From NCBI GenBank assembly GCA_038227135.1, contig JBBRQC010000050.1, positions 1 through 14,536 on the forward strand: a stretch of DNA of 14,536 nt, read 5' to 3'. The position numbers were made by a program, and so were the translations under genes. The DNA comes from UBA4720 sp038227135. Its GTDB lineage: Bacteria; Gemmatimonadota; Gemmatimonadetes; Gemmatimonadales; Gemmatimonadaceae. Of this stretch, positions 12,300 through 14,536 are shown piece by piece (the stretch's first letter is position 1; every line of letters starts with the position of its first letter). A model generated the notes under the pieces. That model ran no database searches, was not told the DNA's origin, and saw only the letters and a program-made list of their open reading frames with translations.

Positions 12300-13643
12300 T
12301 TGCTTAGAGTCATTCTCACCGCACTGACGGTGACGCGCGCGGGCGACGGCCTGCCGGTCAAGCCACCGGCAGATGTCGGCATGTCCGGCAACCGCCTCGG
12401 CGCCATTGAGCGCGTCGTCGAGCGCGGAATCAAGGCGGGTGGCTACCCCGGCGCCTCCGTGGTGGTAGGCAGAAAGGGCGTTGCAGTCTTCGAAAAGGGC
12501 TTCGGAAAGCTCTCCTGGAGTGACAACAGCACGCCAGTGGATGCGCAGCACACGATCTACGACATCGCCTCTCTGAGCAAGGTCGTCGGGACAACGACGG
12601 CGATCATGATTCTATACGACGAAAAAAAGATCGGCCTCGATGATCCCGTCGTGAATTACATCCCGACGTTCGGCGGCGGAGACAAGGACAAGGTCACCAT
12701 TCGCATGCTGTTGACGCACACTTCGGGGCTGCCGGCAGGGCGCGACATATGGCGCATCGCGCAGACTCCACTCGAAGCCCGGGCGCTGGTTCTCGGCACC
12801 TCGCTCGAGGGTCGTCCCGGCATGCAGTACATCTACTCCGACCTCGGGGCCGACGTACTCGGACTGCTGGTCGAAGTCGTCTCCGGCGAGCCGCTGGACA
12901 GATTTCTCGACCGCCGCGTCTTCGAGCCGCTCGGCATGAACGAGACGATGTACCGCCCCGCCGATTCGATTCGCTATCGCATCGCTCCGACCGAAGTCAC
13001 TCCCCCGCGCGGCTACCCGCTGCGCGGCGAAGTCCACGACGAGAACGCCTACGCCCTGGGTGGCGTGGCGGGACACGCCGGCTTGTTCAGCACGGCGGCG
13101 GATCTCTCGGTCTTTGCGCAGATGATGCTCAACGGCGGCGAGTACAACGGCGTTCAGATCATCAGCAAGCCGACCGTCGACTTGTTTACGCTGAGAGCAT
13201 TCGGGCACCGCGCCCTGGGCTGGGACACCGCCGACGGTGATTACGGCTCGGGCCGCTATCTCGGACCGACCGCCTACGGTCACACAGGGTTCACCGGGAC
13301 ATCGATGTGGATCGACCCGGAGCGGCAGATGTTCGTGATCCTGCTGACGAACCGCGTTCACGCAGCCCGTGCGCTCCGCCCGGCCAAGGTGATCTCGGAC
13401 GTTCGCGCGGATCTCTCGGACGCCGCGGTTCTGTCGGTGCTTGACGGCCCAGAGCTGGCGTCACGCTCCGGGAAGTTTCGCGCTGACCGCGAAGTGGGTT
13501 GGAATCCTGCTCCCCGCCGCGCCGCGAGACGTCGTCACGGATCGTCCAGACACCACACCATCGCGAGCGCTACCTCCAAGAGCCGCAGCACGGTCAAGAA
13601 GAGCAGCTCGAGCAAGAAGAAGAGCAGTTCCAAAAAGAAGTAA
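12300..13643 (+). CDS. Beta-lactamase-fold serine hydrolase with Lys/Ser-rich tail
   Basis: A 447-residue protein of the class C beta-lactamase/penicillin-binding family (serine hydrolases, esterases and DD-peptidases). Catalytic motifs are in order: S91-L-S-K94 (SxxK), Y179-S-D181 (YxN equivalent) and H328-T-G330 (KTG equivalent). The match is more like the esterase/DD-peptidase-type members than true AmpC enzymes, so antibiotic resistance should not be assumed. The start is TTG at 12300 with AAAGGAG six bases upstream, the best ribosome-binding site in the window. The N terminus has a short hydrophobic stretch (VILTALTV) that may be a shortened signal peptide. Residues 405-447 are an Arg/His/Lys/Ser-rich tail (ending KKSSSSKKKSSSKKK) partly made by a 21-base repeat at 13596-13630. 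Such a cationic tail could bind cell-surface anionic polymers. A strong terminator follows. Confidence 0.88.
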   Translation: MLRVILTALTVTRAGDGLPVKPPADVGMSGNRLGAIERVVERGIKAGGYPGASVVVGRKGVAVFEKGFGKLSWSDNSTPVDAQHTIYDIASLSKVVGTTTAIMILYDEKKIGLDDPVVNYIPTFGGGDKDKVTIRMLLTHTSGLPAGRDIWRIAQTPLEARALVLGTSLEGRPGMQYIYSDLGADVLGLLVEVVSGEPLDRFLDRRVFEPLGMNETMYRPADSIRYRIAPTEVTPPRGYPLRGEVHDENAYALGGVAGHAGLFSTAADLSVFAQMMLNGGEYNGVQIISKPTVDLFTLRAFGHRALGWDTADGDYGSGRYLGPTAYGHTGFTGTSMWIDPERQMFVILLTNRVHAARALRPAKVISDVRADLSDAAVLSVLDGPELASRSGKFRADREVGWNPAPRRAARRRHGSSRHHTIASATSKSRSTVKKSSSSKKKSSSKKK

Positions 13644-13672
13644 AGCTCGTCGTCGGGGGCTAGCACTTTCTC

Positions 13673-13705
13673 GAGCGGGCGCCGATCGGCGCCCGCTCTT
13701 GTTTT
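13673..13705 (+). terminator. Rho-independent terminator after the serine hydrolase gene
   Basis: A perfect inverted repeat with 11-base arms (GAGCGGGCGCC) and a GATC loop at 13673-13698 is followed by TTGTTTT. It lies 30 bases past the stop at 13643 and separates the hydrolase from the DUF59 gene. This is the clearest intrinsic terminator in the window. Confidence 0.9.
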
Positions 13706-13734
13706 GGTGGCCGCTACCGGAGATTATTCAATCA

Positions 13735-14121
13735 ATGAACGCGGGACCAATTATGAGCGAAGAGAACGCCCCTACTCCGCCCGTCACGGAAAGTGAGACC
13801 GCACCAGCCGCGAGCACGACCGGAGTCGTGAGCGAGGATCAGGTGAAGCTTGCGCTCCGTCGCGTGAAGGATCCGGACCTTCAGCTCAATATCATCGATC
13901 TGGGGCTGGTGTACGCGATTGCAGTCGATGGCACTACTGTAAAGGTGGATATGACCCTCACGTCGCCCGCCTGTCCTTCCGGACCCGAGCTGATGACGAA
14001 CGCCGAGAACGAAGTGAAGAGCTTGCCGGGTGTGGAGAATGTGGAGGTGAATCTGGTCTGGATGCCCTTTTGGACCCCGGAGAAGATGGAGCCACGGGTG
14101 AGGGCCTACCTGGGCTTCTAG
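13735..14121 (+). CDS. MIP18/DUF59 family Fe-S assembly-type protein
   Basis: A 128-residue protein with a Pro/Thr/Ala/Glu-rich N terminus (1-32) and a MIP18 (DUF59, SufT/PaaD-like) domain from about 34 to 120. The domain shows VKDPDLQLNIIDLGLVY (44-60), DMTLTSPACPSGPEL with the conserved Cys80, and LVWMPFWTPEKM. Members help mature or repair Fe-S proteins, or, in PaaD, assemble a monooxygenase; the free-standing bacterial forms are usually linked to SUF. No suf gene is in the window, so the client is unknown, although QueG and the predicted Fe-S LarE here are Fe-S proteins. ATG at 13735 and ATG at 13753 (MSEENAP) are both possible: the first has GGAG twelve bases away, the second GGGA six bases away. 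Its stop overlaps the RNase D stop of the opposite strand. Confidence 0.88.
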   Translation: MNAGPIMSEENAPTPPVTESETAPAASTTGVVSEDQVKLALRRVKDPDLQLNIIDLGLVYAIAVDGTTVKVDMTLTSPACPSGPELMTNAENEVKSLPGVENVEVNLVWMPFWTPEKMEPRVRAYLGF

Positions 14122-14536
14122 GCAGTCAAGGCGCCAATAAACCCGGCGCCCATTTCCTCGATTTGCCACCGGCGCAGGTCGGGAACGGCGGCAAGCTCCT
14201 CCACGGTCTTGGCCCCGCTGCGGGCGATGTTCTCCAGCCTCTCCCGAGAGCACAGAACTCCGGGATCGAGATCCAGTCTCGTCGCTGCAGAATCCCGAAC
14301 GGCTTTGAGGCGCGCAACCCGCTCGTCGAAGTCGCGATCCTTGTTCCACCGCTGACCGCGCGGAAACTTCGGGAGCTCCGCTTCCGGCACCTCGAATCCG
14401 CGTCTCACTGCCGCGACAATGTCGGCACCTCCGCGCTCGATCATTCCTTTCGGCATCCCCTTGATCGCGCTCAATTCCGACACGTTCTTCGGGACGCGGC
14501 GAGCGAGCTCGAACAGGACTTCGTTGCCCATAATCC
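14118..14536 (-). CDS. rnd: Ribonuclease D, C-terminal part (5' end beyond window)
   Basis: About 139 residues enter from the right edge in an open frame; the Met at 14531 is internal (IMGNEVLFELA matches the FRVLGN segment before the HRDC domain of RNase D). Two HRDC-type helical units are visible: the first at GNEVLFELARRVPKNVSEL to AAVRRGFEVP, the second from RDFDERVARLKAVRDSAATRL to the end. RNase D is a DEDD 3'-5' exoribonuclease that trims the 3' ends of tRNA precursors and other structured RNAs; the DEDD catalytic domain is outside the window. A RecQ-type HRDC protein is less likely because two HRDC units and the KFPRGQRW-type linker fit RNase D. Its stop TAG (14118-14120) overlaps that of the DUF59 gene. 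Confidence 0.85.
   Translation of the reverse strand, partial: IMGNEVLFELARRVPKNVSELSAIKGMPKGMIERGGADIVAAVRRGFEVPEAELPKFPRGQRWNKDRDFDERVARLKAVRDSAATRLDLDPGVLCSRERLENIARSGAKTVEELAAVPDLRRWQIEEMGAGFIGALTA

Noticed and set aside
12300..13643. Serine hydrolase as an antibiotic resistance gene
   Set aside because: Motifs are YSD and HTG rather than those of AmpC, the family is broad, and no ampR-like regulator or mobile element is nearby.

Overview
The window is GC-rich chromosomal DNA from a Gram-negative-type bacterium: there is a lipobox lipoprotein, a signal-peptide PDZ protein and an ECF sigma/one-TM partner pair. The gene content, the TTG/GTG starts and the style of the ECF sigma factor would suit Gemmatimonadota or a similar soil lineage, but this is a guess, not a demonstration. 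I see no phage, IS, CRISPR, tRNA or rRNA. It reads as ordinary, densely packed chromosome with many strand switches and very short or overlapping gene junctions. No stretch over 300 bases lacks a gene; the longest gaps are about 170-180 bases.

Layout. 1-1830 (minus): a LOG-family (TIGR00730) Rossmann protein followed, with a 20-base overlap, by a deoxyhypusine-synthase-like gene that runs off the left edge. 1920-3356 (plus): an alkaline-phosphatase-superfamily phosphodiesterase. 3370-3813 (minus): a small lipoprotein cupredoxin with a polyproline linker. 3814-3982: a gap with a perfect TATAAT and a strong hairpin. 3983-5096 (minus): a YfcE-like metallophosphoesterase, then a 4'-phosphopantetheinyl transferase. 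5123-6339 (plus): an unrecognised 82-residue protein translationally coupled to epoxyqueuosine reductase QueG. 6345-9023 (minus): larC-larE-larB, the complete biosynthetic set for the nickel-pincer nucleotide (NPN) cofactor, without larA. 9128-10051 (plus): a thioredoxin-reductase-like flavoprotein. 10041-12121 (minus): ECF sigma factor, putative membrane anti-sigma partner and a secreted double-PDZ protein. 12300-13643 (plus): a beta-lactamase-fold serine hydrolase with a Lys/Ser tail, then a clear intrinsic terminator. 13735-14121 (plus): a MIP18/DUF59 Fe-S assembly-type protein. 14118-14536 (minus): the C-terminal part of RNase D, entering from the right edge.

How they work together. The most coherent system is the lar operon. 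LarB carboxylates and hydrolyses nicotinic acid adenine dinucleotide, LarE adds sulfur to the two carboxylates, and LarC inserts nickel. Here LarE carries a three-cysteine pattern that points to the [4Fe-4S]-type sulfur insertase, LarC is one uninterrupted frame with a histidine-rich segment, and LarB is N-terminally short. The second coherent unit is the sigma/partner/PDZ operon, which looks like an envelope-sensing circuit. The other genes are mostly housekeeping or stand-alone functions. I did not find a clearly unprecedented system; the findings list the departures from the expected pattern.
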